Part shown: piece after piece, positions 35,262 to 43,192 of the stretch
How the letters are laid out: each line of letters starts with the position of its first letter
Position numbering within the stretch: the stretch's first letter is position 1
DNA from: Saccharospirillum sp. MSK14-1
GTDB lineage: Bacteria; Pseudomonadota; Gammaproteobacteria; Pseudomonadales; Natronospirillaceae
DNA: 64,000 nucleotides
Direction: 5' to 3'
NCBI RefSeq assembly: GCF_003054965.1
Contig: NZ_MIES01000026.1
Location: 186,001-250,000, forward strand
Made by a program: the position numbers and the translations under genes
Notes under the pieces: generated by a model
Seen by the model: only the letters and a program-made list of their open reading frames with translations
What the model was told of the DNA's origin: nothing
The model's database searches: none

Positions 35262-35953
35262 GACATCTGAAATTGTTGATTGTCGAAGACGACCCACAAA
35301 TTGCTGAAATTCAGCGGCGTTTCGTCGAGCGATTGGGCAACGTTGAACTGGCTGGCATCGCCCATAACCTGACGGATGCGGAAGATCTGGTCGATGTACT
35401 CCAGCCCGACCTCATGCTGCTGGACGTCTTCTTTCCGGACGGCAATGGCCTCGACTTATTGCGCCGCTTGCGCGCTCGAAATGGCCACACTGACATTATA
35501 TTGATCACCGCAGCACGCGAAGTCGAAACGCTGCGCTCCGCGCTGCACGGTGGTGTCTTTGATTACATTCTCAAACCCTTGGTCTACGAGCGCTTGGAAG
35601 AAGCCATATACAATTATCGACAGCACCGGGACCGGCTCGACAACCTCGAAAGAGTGGCGCAAAAGGAAGTGGATGCGCTCTTGCCCCGCGCGCACAACGA
35701 GACCGGCAACGAGCCGGAGCGACTGCCCAAAGGCATCGATGCACTGACGCTCGACACCATCCGCAAGGTATTGCAGGAAGATGGCAATTGGAGCGCCGAC
35801 GCCGTCGGTCAACGCATCGGCGCTTCGCGCACCACCGCCAGGCGATATTTGGAATACCTGGTCAGCGCCGGGGAATTGATTGCCGAAGTGAACTACGGCA
35901 GCGTTGGCCGGCCGGAACGGCGTTATCGATTATTACCTAAGGACCCCGCCTAA
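35258..35953 (+). CDS. CitB/DcuR-type response regulator
   Basis: A 231-residue regulator. The receiver domain has 'IVEDDPQIAEIQRRFVE', phospho-acceptor Asp in 'LMLLDVFFPDGNGL', and 'DYILKPL'. The C-terminal helix-turn-helix 'WSADAVGQRIGASRTTARRYLEYL' and 'GSVGRPERRYRL' are the usual ending of CitB/DcuR/DctR regulators. GTG start overlapping the kinase stop (GTGA). With the kinase it most likely activates the divergent tctCBA operon in response to its substrate. Confidence 0.9.
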   Translation: MRHLKLLIVEDDPQIAEIQRRFVERLGNVELAGIAHNLTDAEDLVDVLQPDLMLLDVFFPDGNGLDLLRRLRARNGHTDIILITAAREVETLRSALHGGVFDYILKPLVYERLEEAIYNYRQHRDRLDNLERVAQKEVDALLPRAHNETGNEPERLPKGIDALTLDTIRKVLQEDGNWSADAVGQRIGASRTTARRYLEYLVSAGELIAEVNYGSVGRPERRYRLLPKDPA

Positions 35954-35990
35954 TCACTGGCATCGCGCTTTATTTGAATGGCCATTAACC

Positions 35991-36320
35991 ATGCTGAGCT
36001 CTGAACAACTTCTGCTGATCCTCGTCTTTGCCGTCATCAGTGCCTGGTGGTGGCGGCACTTAGGCATTCGACAACTCGCGCTGGCGCACGCACGCAAAGC
36101 CTGCCAAAAAGCCAACGTCCAACTGCTGGATCAAAGCGTATACCTGCGCAAAATCCGCCTGGCTCGTTCACCCGTCAGCCTTGTTACGGTGGAACGCAGT
36201 TACGAGTTTGAATTCAGCACACGCGGCGACCGGCGTTTTCTGGGCTGGGTGGTATTAACAGGCCGTCGACTGCAACGACTCGAACTACAGCCCTACAGTG
36301 ACGACAACTGGCTGCAATAA
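35991..36320 (+). CDS. DUF3301 family small membrane-anchored protein
   Basis: A 109-residue protein with one N-terminal transmembrane helix (about residues 6-22, 'LLLILVFAVISAWWW') and a basic cytosolic part with 'CQKANVQLLDQSV' and 'YEFEFSTRGDRRFLGWVVL', the DUF3301 pattern of gammaproteobacteria. Function is unknown. It follows the regulator by 37 nt and could be co-transcribed, but the family is not tied to carboxylate uptake. The ATG is chosen for fit to family length; its ribosome site is weak. Confidence 0.78.
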   Translation: MLSSEQLLLILVFAVISAWWWRHLGIRQLALAHARKACQKANVQLLDQSVYLRKIRLARSPVSLVTVERSYEFEFSTRGDRRFLGWVVLTGRRLQRLELQPYSDDNWLQ

Positions 36321-36437
36321 ATCGCTGAATGCTTTTCACAAGAACGGATAGGTCGACATAAACGGGCCGGCCAGCGGCTGTGACCCTCGGGTCGCTCATA
36401 CGAGGTCGATTGGATGCTTTAACGTTCAGGCGGGGAT

Positions 36438-36514
36438 TGGTCGGAGAGACAGGATTTGAACCTGCGACCCCTACCTCCCGAAGGTAGTGCTCTACCAAGC
36501 TGAGCTACTCTCCG
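36438..36514 (-). tRNA. tRNA-Pro (anticodon CGG)
   Basis: A 77-nt cloverleaf on the minus strand with a 7-bp acceptor stem (CGGAGAG/CTCTCCG), D-loop 'AGCTCAGCTTGGTAGAGC', anticodon stem CTACC/GGTAG around loop TTCGGGA, T-loop 'GGTTCAAATCC', and an encoded 3' CCA. The first base C and loop content match bacterial proline tRNA with anticodon CGG. Confidence 0.96.
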
Positions 36515-36710
36515 ACACTGGATGCCTGGGGTAAGGCATGAACGCAAACCCTTGATTTCACTGACCTTTGCGGACAATACCAGGGGGCTGGCGTTCGAGC
36601 TGCGCAATAGTACGGAGTCCGGTCAACGGCGTCAACCATTGCCAGACGCCAATTGCCGCCACGCCAGCGGCTCGGTTATGCTGCGAGCTCCTTCCCCGGT
36701 AAATGCTGCG

Positions 36711-37217
36711 ATGACGGACAGCCAAAACGCTCGCAAACTGGATCGGCTGGACCTAAAAATCCTCCGTGCGCTCCAGGAAAATGCTCGCATCTCCTACGTC
36801 GATCTCGCAGGAAAAGTCGGATTGTCGACCACGCCCTGCATGGATCGAGTCAAACGCCTTGAACGCACCGGTTTTATCCAAGGCTATCACGCCAGTATTG
36901 ACCCGCTGGCGCTGGGCTTGTCGCTACTGGTCTTCGTCGAAATCACCTTATCGAATCAGTCACCCGACGCCTTTGATGAATTTCGAGCGGCCGTCGACGG
37001 GCTCAGTTATGTCCAAGAATGCCATCTGGTGTCTGGGCAGTCCGATTATCTGATTAAGCTGCGCCTGACTGACTTGGCCAGCTACCGAAAATATCTGGGT
37101 GAAATGCTGCTGGCGCTGCCGTATGTCCGTGAATCAAAAAGCTATATTGTGATGGAAGAGGCAAAGCAAACAGCCCTGTTGCCGTTAGACTTAATCAGCC
37201 ACCGATTTAAACGCTAA
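36711..37217 (+). CDS. lrp: leucine-responsive regulatory protein (Lrp/AsnC family)
   Basis: A 168-residue feast/famine regulator closely like E. coli Lrp: 'RKLDRLDLKILRALQENARIS', helix-turn-helix with 'GLSTTPCMDRVKRLER', then the RAM ligand-binding domain with 'SLLVFVEITL', 'ECHLVSGQSDYL', 'YRKYLGEMLLALPYV' and 'SYIVMEEAKQ'. Lrp octamers or hexadecamers control amino-acid metabolism according to leucine. The ATG at 36711 gives the expected N-terminus; the upstream in-frame stretch is not conserved. It is the only clear Lrp in the window. Confidence 0.93.
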   Translation: MTDSQNARKLDRLDLKILRALQENARISYVDLAGKVGLSTTPCMDRVKRLERTGFIQGYHASIDPLALGLSLLVFVEITLSNQSPDAFDEFRAAVDGLSYVQECHLVSGQSDYLIKLRLTDLASYRKYLGEMLLALPYVRESKSYIVMEEAKQTALLPLDLISHRFKR

Positions 37218-37245
37218 GCCATTGGCTCTTGAGAGGAATCCATTC

Positions 37246-37923
37246 ATGAAAACCTGGAAGACGTTGGGCTGGTCACTGGCGCTGAGCAGCGCCCTCTTGA
37301 CCGGCTGTACCTCCCTGGAGGCCTTCACCGGCCAAAACCAAATCAACAACACATCGCGCGGTGCCATTGCCGGCGGTTTGCTTGGCGCAGTCCTTGGCGC
37401 AGCTACCGCACCCAAGGACGAACGCATGCGTCGTGCCTTGATCGGCGCGGGCATTGGCGGCGTTGCCGGTGGGGGTGTTGGGCTCTACATGGACCGGCAG
37501 GAAGCCGAACTGCGCCAGGAATTGGTCGACAGCGGTGTCCAGGTGCGCCGGACTGAAGAAGGCCAGATTGACCTGATCATGCCCGGCAATATCACCTTCG
37601 ACACAAACAGCGCCACCGTTAAAGCGCAGTTCACCAATACACTGGAATCGGTTGCCAAGGTTCTGCAGGAATATGAAAACACCCTGGTGACGGTGGAAGG
37701 CCACACGGACAGCACCGGCAGCGAGAGCTACAACCAGCTGTTGTCTGAACAACGGGCATCAAGTGTTGCTGAAGTGTTCCTGAAAAATGGCGTTGCTTAT
37801 GAGCGCGTGGCCGCTATCGGCTATGGCGAAGCCCGACCGGTTGCCAGCAACGCTACCGATGCCGGTCGTTCCGCTAACCGCCGTGTTGAAATCAGCCTGG
37901 AAGCCATTGTGGCTGACCAGTAA
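37246..37923 (+). CDS. OmpA-family outer-membrane lipoprotein with glycine-zipper segment
   Basis: A 225-residue lipoprotein. The signal peptide ends at lipobox 'LTGC' (residue 23 is the lipidated Cys). A Gly/Ala-rich zipper ('AIAGGLLGAVLGAA', 'GAGIGGVAGGGVG') follows, as in YiaD and Pal-like proteins. The C-terminal OmpA domain has 'VEGHTDSTGSESYNQLLSEQRA' and 'GYGEARPVASN', which bind peptidoglycan. It therefore links the outer membrane to the cell wall. GAGAGGA lies 8 nt before the ATG, and a strong terminator follows. Confidence 0.92.
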   Translation: MKTWKTLGWSLALSSALLTGCTSLEAFTGQNQINNTSRGAIAGGLLGAVLGAATAPKDERMRRALIGAGIGGVAGGGVGLYMDRQEAELRQELVDSGVQVRRTEEGQIDLIMPGNITFDTNSATVKAQFTNTLESVAKVLQEYENTLVTVEGHTDSTGSESYNQLLSEQRASSVAEVFLKNGVAYERVAAIGYGEARPVASNATDAGRSANRRVEISLEAIVADQ

Positions 37924-37942
37924 TACGACCGATAAAAACACT

Positions 37943-37966
37943 AAGGCGGCCTAGGCCGCCTTTTTT
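37943..37966 (+). terminator. rho-independent terminator after the OmpA-like gene
   Basis: A perfect 20-bp palindrome (AAGGCGGCC/GGCCGCCTT around TA) followed by a run of T, 20 nt past the stop. It may also serve the leftward maoP gene, which ends further right and reads through it. Confidence 0.85.
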
Positions 37967-37998
37967 ATTGGGTTGCACGTGTCTGGGATCACCGGGCG

Positions 37999-38379
37999 TT
38001 AATCACCAAAGTCCGCGGAAAAATCATCGTCGGGTGAAACGATGTTGTTCGCGCCTTTGGCATAGTAATAACTGGCGGTAAAAGAGAACGATGCGCGCGA
38101 CTTGCCTTCCACCCGGGCCCGGTATTTCAGCCAGAGCTTCTCACAGTCGGTGGTCGCTTCTTTTTCACCACGAATCATCTTCAGAAACTGTTCTTCCACT
38201 TCATTCACCGCTGCATGATCACCCACTTCCAGGCGACGAAACGTCTCACCCAGGCGACGCAGCAATTCAGCTTCGCGAATGGAGAAATCACCGGACCGTT
38301 CCAGCCCATAGGGGTAGTGTCGGTTATCGGTGAATGCCTTATATAACGTATAGCCTTCTGGGCTGATTGCTTGGGACAT
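37999..38379 (-). CDS. maoP: MaoP (DUF413) macrodomain Ori organization protein
   Basis: A 126-residue DUF413 protein with 'FTDNRHYPYGLERSGDFSIREAELL', 'LEVGDHAAV', 'FLKMIRGEKEATTDCEKLWLKY', matching E. coli MaoP (YifE). MaoP works with the DNA site maoS to insulate the Ori macrodomain in E. coli. GGAGG lies 5 nt before the ATG, which excludes a much longer upstream in-frame reading. The gene is divergent from hdfR, exactly as in E. coli, giving strong synteny support. The C-terminal acidic tail 'SPDDDFSADFGD' is family-like. Confidence 0.9.
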   Translation of the reverse strand: MSQAISPEGYTLYKAFTDNRHYPYGLERSGDFSIREAELLRRLGETFRRLEVGDHAAVNEVEEQFLKMIRGEKEATTDCEKLWLKYRARVEGKSRASFSFTASYYYAKGANNIVSPDDDFSADFGD

Positions 38380-38417
38380 GACAACCTCCGCAGTCCTGCT
38401 CACATGCGCGCATTCAT

Positions 38418-38474
38418 AAAGACTGTACGGCCGGCTGTAAAACGAGTAATTTTTGCCGCGTCGATGCAGTCTTT
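38418..38474. promoter_or_regulatory. inverted repeat in the maoP-hdfR divergent region
   Basis: AAAGACTG (38418-38425) and CAGTCTTT (38467-38474) are perfect 8-bp inverted copies 41 bp apart. In E. coli the maoS site lies in this same region. The repeat could be an HdfR site, a maoS-like element, or chance. Confidence 0.35.
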
Positions 38475-38534
38475 TAATCAATGAATGAAGCCGCTGGCGT
38501 GACGACCGCGACTTCGCAGGGCGAGGAATCAGCC

Positions 38535-39356
38535 TTGGATCTGCAGCAGTTAAAAACCTTTCTCGAAGTCTGTCAGACCCGCCATTTCGGTCATGCTGCG
38601 AGCAACCTCTATCTGACACAATCCGCGGTCAGCTTTCGCATTCGACAGCTGGAAAACCAGCTGGGCACAACGCTCTTTGTGCGCCATCGCAACAACCTCC
38701 AACTCACTGCGGCCGGCGAGCGACTTCAGCATCATGCCGAGAGCATTCTCAGCCTTTGGGAACAGGCACGGCAGGACGTCGCCAGCCAGCAAGATCGCGC
38801 CGCCACCTTGACGCTGGCCACAACGCCAGCCATCTCAACGGCCTGGCTGGGTCCGGCCCTGCTGGACATGCACCAAACATTAGCCGATCGTTTTTGGCGC
38901 AGTGAAACCCTGACACCCGACCAGATCAGTCGACGCTTACTCGATCGCAGCCTCGACCTGGCCGTTTTACCGGTTTCGTTAAAAGTGGACGAACTCACCA
39001 GCCGCCTACTCACGCCATTAACGCTGACCTTGACCAGCGCCAATGGGGTCCGCACCGAAGACGCGGTGCAGCGCAGCTACGTTCAAATCGACTGGGCAGC
39101 AGGATTGCCCATTCACCCTGGCGCTGATCTCAACTCAATGCCAAGCCTTCAGACTAGCGATTTTCAACTGGCAATCAATTGGCTACAACGCTATTCCGGC
39201 GCTGCAATGCTGCCAGAAAACCTGGTTGATCAAACCCAGTGGCAACTCAGGGCCGACCTGGCAACGACGTCGTTGCCGCTCTATTTGATTCATCACAGCC
39301 AGCATCCCGATCTTGCCAACATGAATCCGGTGATCGACTACCTGCTGCAGCGCTGA
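38535..39356 (+). CDS. hdfR: HdfR-type LysR-family transcriptional regulator
   Basis: A 273-residue LysR regulator whose N-terminus, 'DLQQLKTFLEVCQTRHFG' then 'LYLTQSAVSFRIRQLENQLG' and 'FVRHRNNLQLTAAGE', is close to E. coli HdfR, a repressor of the flagellar master operon flhDC. The effector domain is more divergent. The start is TTG at 38535, with GAGGA 7 nt upstream and exact alignment to HdfR; an ATG at 38481 would add 18 unconserved residues. Divergent synteny with maoP supports the name. Whether it controls motility here is unknown. Confidence 0.85.
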   Translation: MDLQQLKTFLEVCQTRHFGHAASNLYLTQSAVSFRIRQLENQLGTTLFVRHRNNLQLTAAGERLQHHAESILSLWEQARQDVASQQDRAATLTLATTPAISTAWLGPALLDMHQTLADRFWRSETLTPDQISRRLLDRSLDLAVLPVSLKVDELTSRLLTPLTLTLTSANGVRTEDAVQRSYVQIDWAAGLPIHPGADLNSMPSLQTSDFQLAINWLQRYSGAAMLPENLVDQTQWQLRADLATTSLPLYLIHHSQHPDLANMNPVIDYLLQR

Positions 39357-39395
39357 TTGATTAGAATCGGGTTTTCAAACGGTACGGAGTCTCTT

Positions 39396-40118
39396 ATGAA
39401 GGTCGCCATTCTGGAAACCGATATCCTGCGTGACACCCTGAAACCAACCTATGTTGGCTATGGCCGCATGTTTCAGCAGCTGTTTGATCGGGTTGGCGCC
39501 GATTGGGAAATGCCGATCTTCTCGGTTATCCAAGGAGAGTATCCGGAAACAATCGACGACTTCGATGCCTACCTGATTACCGGCAGCAAGCACGATGCCT
39601 TTGCGGATGACGACTGGATCGTCCGGTTACGCGAATACAGCCAACAGCTGTTCGCAGCCGGCAAACCCATGCTCGGCATCTGTTTTGGGCATCAGCTGTT
39701 GGCACACGCACTGGGTGGTCGTGCCGAAAGAGCCGGATCCGGCTGGGGTTTGGGTGTTATGCATTATCAACTGGATGAACAACCTGGTTTTATCGACAGT
39801 GCTGATGACGTCAGCTTATTGGTCAGCCATCGCGATCAGGTGACGGCCTTACCGCCGGGCGCCAAGCCTTTGTTAAGCAGCCACTTCTGTCCAATGGCAG
39901 CCTTCTTTATTCCCGACCAGGTGCTGTGTTTCCAGGGCCACCCTGAATTCAGCAAAGATTACGAACAGGCGTTACTCGAATACCGCGAAAATGACGTCAG
40001 CGCCGAGCAGATGAAACGTATCCGCGCCAGCCTGGATGACGTCCATCAGGGCGAACGCATTGGTCTGTGGATGAAGAGGTTTCTTGAGCAGGCAAGCCGC
40101 GCGCCTTTACAGCACTGA
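39396..40118 (+). CDS. class I glutamine amidotransferase-like protein
   Basis: A 240-residue GATase1 domain protein of the stand-alone GMP-synthase-like group. The nucleophile elbow is 'GICFGHQ', the oxyanion region 'ITGSKHDAF', and the His/Glu pair is in 'FQGHPEF', so the triad is complete. Such proteins release ammonia from glutamine or hydrolyse gamma-glutamyl compounds; substrate is unknown. The ATG at 39396 has GGAG 6 nt upstream. Confidence 0.85.
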   Translation: MKVAILETDILRDTLKPTYVGYGRMFQQLFDRVGADWEMPIFSVIQGEYPETIDDFDAYLITGSKHDAFADDDWIVRLREYSQQLFAAGKPMLGICFGHQLLAHALGGRAERAGSGWGLGVMHYQLDEQPGFIDSADDVSLLVSHRDQVTALPPGAKPLLSSHFCPMAAFFIPDQVLCFQGHPEFSKDYEQALLEYRENDVSAEQMKRIRASLDDVHQGERIGLWMKRFLEQASRAPLQH

Positions 40119-40134
40119 GCCGAACCGACAGAGT

Positions 40135-40170
40135 GGACTCCGTTTTGATGGTCAGCTTTGTACGGAGTCC
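40135..40170 (+). promoter_or_regulatory. hairpin that would bury the ribosome site of the next gene
   Basis: GGACTCCG (40135-40142) and CGGAGTCC (40163-40170) pair perfectly with a 20-nt loop. The right arm contains the GGAG Shine-Dalgarno of the gene starting at 40174. If formed in mRNA it would block translation initiation. It is a sequence prediction only. Confidence 0.4.
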
Positions 40171-40173
40171 TTC

Positions 40174-40518
40174 ATGCTGTTTCGTTTCCAGGATCGACTA
40201 TTACGCACGCTCTATCCCGTCCGACCCGCGGCGGGATGGCTACTGTGGCTCGGCATCCTGTCTTTTCCCGCCTTATTTGCCGTCGCCGTATTCCGACCGC
40301 AAACCGACACCGGCTTACTGTTCATCGGTCTGGTGTGTGGCTTAAGCGTCGTGCTCTTCGGGATTCTGGTCTCAATGAGCCGCCCAGAGGCCGCACCCAA
40401 ACAAGGCCTCAGCAACCGGTTACGACGGTTCTGGGAAGGCTTGGTATTCTGGGGTTGGCTGGCCTGCCTGGTTCTGGTGGCCAGTCTGGCGATGAAGATC
40501 GTCAGCTTCAGCAGTTAA
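40174..40518 (+). CDS. small inner-membrane protein of unknown function
   Basis: I do not recognise this 114-residue protein. Three hydrophobic stretches (about residues 20-40, 48-68 and 88-108) predict transmembrane helices, with a basic N-terminus 'MLFRFQDRLLRTLYPVR' and a cytosolic loop 'SRPEAAPKQGLSNRLRRF'. GGAG lies 6 nt before the ATG but inside a possible hairpin. It is convergent with the GGDEF gene, with 4 nt between stops. Confidence 0.65.
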   Translation: MLFRFQDRLLRTLYPVRPAAGWLLWLGILSFPALFAVAVFRPQTDTGLLFIGLVCGLSVVLFGILVSMSRPEAAPKQGLSNRLRRFWEGLVFWGWLACLVLVASLAMKIVSFSS

Positions 40519-40522
40519 TGCC

Positions 40523-42664
40523 TCAGCCCAATTTCTGAGCACCGGCAAAGGCAACACCGCCTTTGCCAGATCGTTTGATGTTGTACATCGCCTGGTCGGC
40601 ATGATGCATGAGTTCATCCAGGCTTTGGCCGTGCTGTTCGTACTTGGCAACACCAATACTCGCCGACAGGTGCAGCTTTTCCTTGCCGATCTTCAATGGC
40701 TGCTCAATCACCGACAGGATGCGTTTAATAAAGCCGTTAACCTGAGTTGCCGGTTCCAGGTCATCGATAATGATGATGAATTCATCTCCCCCCACCCGGG
40801 CCGCAAAGTCGGCCTTACGCAACGACTGTGACAGCCGCTTTCCCAATACCACCAACACCTGATCACCAATACGATGGCCATGGCGATCATTAATGGGCTT
40901 AAAACCGTCCAGGTCGATATACACCAGATAAAAAGTGCGACCCGTTTCAGCGGCCTCTCTAACCTTGTTGTCGACGAACTCTGACAACAACCGACGGTTG
41001 GGCAAGCCCGTCAGCGTATCGTGGTGTGCCATGTGCTCGATGCGCGCCTGTGCCGTCTCCATCTGCGTTTTTTCGTGCGTCAACGCCTGGTTCAACTCAA
41101 ACAGGCGTTGATGGCTGACAGCATTGCTTAACGTAATGGCGACAAATGGCGCCAGCGATTTCAACAGTTCCAGCTCTTCCTGGCTGAAACGGTCGGCAAA
41201 GCGGCTTTGTAGCGAAAACAATCCCAGCACCTGACGGTTGTGCACCAAGGGCATAAACAACTGACTGCGCGGCAGAATCTGGCTGTTGCCAACCCAGTTA
41301 ACATCCTCTTTGTCGGTTTCATCGCCGACCAGAATGGGCTCACCCGACTGGGCCGTCTGTACCGCTCGGCTGTCACTCACCTGGTAGGGGATGCAGTAAA
41401 CCGGAACCGCTTGGCCATTATCGATGATGCTGACAAATTCAACGCCTTGGCGCGTCGGGTGATTCAGCGCCAGCGACACGAAATGCACGTCCAGGCGTTG
41501 TGAGACGATGTCGTAGAGCTTGGGCGCTATGTCTTCCAGCGCCAACGTAGACGCCAGCTCACGCGACAGGTCGTTGATCAATTGCAGGCGCGCCTGCGTG
41601 GCTTTCAATAACCGGTTTTCGTGATCGGTAATCTGATTTTCCAGACGCTGCTCATCAATCTTGGCCTGCAGTTGCCGCACTTCAAATTGACGGCGCATGT
41701 CCTGATCCTGCAATTTACGCTCGACGTCCAGCGCCCGTCGCAAAACCCGCATCGACGCCTGATACTTCCCGCCTTGCTCCAGACAGATCGACAACACCTC
41801 CAGCGCCCGCAACTGGGTGAGGCTGAGCGTCGGTGAGTCGGATCGCTTAAGGCCGGTGCGTACGGCCATAACGGCCAATGCAAACCGACCCTGGCTGGCG
41901 CGAACTTTGGCCAGTTCAATATAGGCCGATAATCCCGACACACCTTCGCGATCAAACTCGGGGTGGTCGATTGTCACCATTAGAGTGGTTTCGGCTTCGA
42001 CCAGCCGACCTTGCAAGCGCTGACAACGCGCCACCGCAATCAGTGCCTGAATTTCCAGATGCCAGTAGTTCAGCTGCTGAGCAAACTTCAACGCCGCGCG
42101 GCAGCCTAACAGCGCGTCATCGAAAGCGGAGCGTTTTGAATGCAGGTTGGCTTGCAGTAACGCGGCTTCACCGAGATTCTCCAGGGATACCTCTCGGGTA
42201 TCGCTGCCCAGAGCCCTATTCAGCAGACGTTCGGCGTTGTCCAAATCATCGGTTTGAAAATGCAGCAGCGCCTGGTTTAACAAGGCTGCGAAGGTGCCGT
42301 TGCTGTTACCGACCTGCAGATTCAATTCCAGCGAACGTTCGTAATAACGCTCTGCCAAGCCGTATCGGCCCAGGTTGTAGTAGGCCATACCAATGCCATT
42401 GCAGATCCGCATCGTTGGATCAATCGCATTGAGACGCTCTGCTAAGGCAAGGGCATTGGAGAAAGGGGTTAACGACTTGAGGTATTCGCCCTGGAAGATC
42501 AGACACCAACCGGAGTGAAAATCGAGTTCGATACTTTCAAGCTCTGTCGGTTCAACCAGCGTTCGAGCCTGATCAATCACCGATTGGGCCGCCAAAGGAT
42601 CGCTGACCATTTGTGACCAGGCGGTTTTCAGCATCTGTTTAAAATCGGGGCCGGATAACGTCAC
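40523..42664 (-). CDS. TPR-GAF-GGDEF diguanylate cyclase
   Basis: A 713-residue soluble protein. Residues about 20-320 form tetratricopeptide-like helical repeats ('MAYYNLGRYGLAERYYERSLEL'-type units), a coiled coil links to a GAF domain (about 360-510), and the C-terminus is a GGDEF domain with an intact 'GGDEF' active site and an upstream inhibitory RxxD ('RKAD') five residues before it. It should make cyclic di-GMP and be product-inhibited. GTG start with AAGG 8 nt upstream. No EAL domain is present. Confidence 0.9.
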   Translation of the reverse strand: MTLSGPDFKQMLKTAWSQMVSDPLAAQSVIDQARTLVEPTELESIELDFHSGWCLIFQGEYLKSLTPFSNALALAERLNAIDPTMRICNGIGMAYYNLGRYGLAERYYERSLELNLQVGNSNGTFAALLNQALLHFQTDDLDNAERLLNRALGSDTREVSLENLGEAALLQANLHSKRSAFDDALLGCRAALKFAQQLNYWHLEIQALIAVARCQRLQGRLVEAETTLMVTIDHPEFDREGVSGLSAYIELAKVRASQGRFALAVMAVRTGLKRSDSPTLSLTQLRALEVLSICLEQGGKYQASMRVLRRALDVERKLQDQDMRRQFEVRQLQAKIDEQRLENQITDHENRLLKATQARLQLINDLSRELASTLALEDIAPKLYDIVSQRLDVHFVSLALNHPTRQGVEFVSIIDNGQAVPVYCIPYQVSDSRAVQTAQSGEPILVGDETDKEDVNWVGNSQILPRSQLFMPLVHNRQVLGLFSLQSRFADRFSQEELELLKSLAPFVAITLSNAVSHQRLFELNQALTHEKTQMETAQARIEHMAHHDTLTGLPNRRLLSEFVDNKVREAAETGRTFYLVYIDLDGFKPINDRHGHRIGDQVLVVLGKRLSQSLRKADFAARVGGDEFIIIIDDLEPATQVNGFIKRILSVIEQPLKIGKEKLHLSASIGVAKYEQHGQSLDELMHHADQAMYNIKRSGKGGVAFAGAQKLG

Positions 42665-42747
42665 CGGTTGGACCTTTTTCTGATCATCCGTTCAGTTTAG
42701 TCCAATAAGACGGTCGGGGACGACCATAAGGTGTCACTTGCGCCTCG

Positions 42748-43188
42748 TTAATTGACTTCCAACAGAAAAGTCACAGGCCCATCGTTCAGCAGCTCAATTT
42801 GCATATTGGCGCCAAAGCGACCGGTTTGGACTCGATCATATTGGCGGCGAACCTCAGCGACCAGGGCATTAAATATTCGTTCGCCATCCGCAGGCGGTGC
42901 CGCGGAGGTGAAACTGGGCCGCAATCCTTTATGGGTATCCGCAGAGAGGGTGAACTGGGAGACCAGCAGCAGGGCGCCCTCACTCTCTTGTACATTGAGA
43001 TTCATCCGGTCGTCGGCGTCCGCAAAAATGCGGTAATTCAGCAGCTTATGCGCCATCTTTTCCACCCGGTCGATCTCGTCGCCTTTATCAATACCCACCA
43101 GTACCAGCATGCCCTGATTGATCGCGGTGATTGAATCTCCGTCAACTTCGACCCGTGCGTGCCGTACCCGTTGTATCAGCGCTTTCAT
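42748..43188 (-). CDS. dtd: D-aminoacyl-tRNA deacylase
   Basis: Dtd frees tRNA wrongly charged with D-amino acids or glycine. The 146-residue protein has the signatures 'SQFTLSADTHKGLRPSF' and 'GRFGANMQIELLNDGPVTFLLE', including the Gly-cisPro-like 'NDGPVT' motif. GAGGAGG lies 9 nt before the ATG, 4 nt after the pip stop, so pip-dtd are an operon. Confidence 0.96.
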   Translation of the reverse strand: MKALIQRVRHARVEVDGDSITAINQGMLVLVGIDKGDEIDRVEKMAHKLLNYRIFADADDRMNLNVQESEGALLLVSQFTLSADTHKGLRPSFTSAAPPADGERIFNALVAEVRRQYDRVQTGRFGANMQIELLNDGPVTFLLEVN

Positions 43189-43192
43189 TGTT

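Noticed and set aside
36522-36539. ATGCCT/AGGCAT hairpin next to tRNA-Pro
   Set aside because: It lies upstream of the tRNA, without a T-run, and matches no known element.
36610-40170. The 10-mer GTACGGAGTC at about 36610, 39382 and 40161 as a possible repeat element
   Set aside because: Two copies are simply ribosome sites before start codons and the third lies in a non-coding leader. The match is short and flanks are unlike, so chance is likely.
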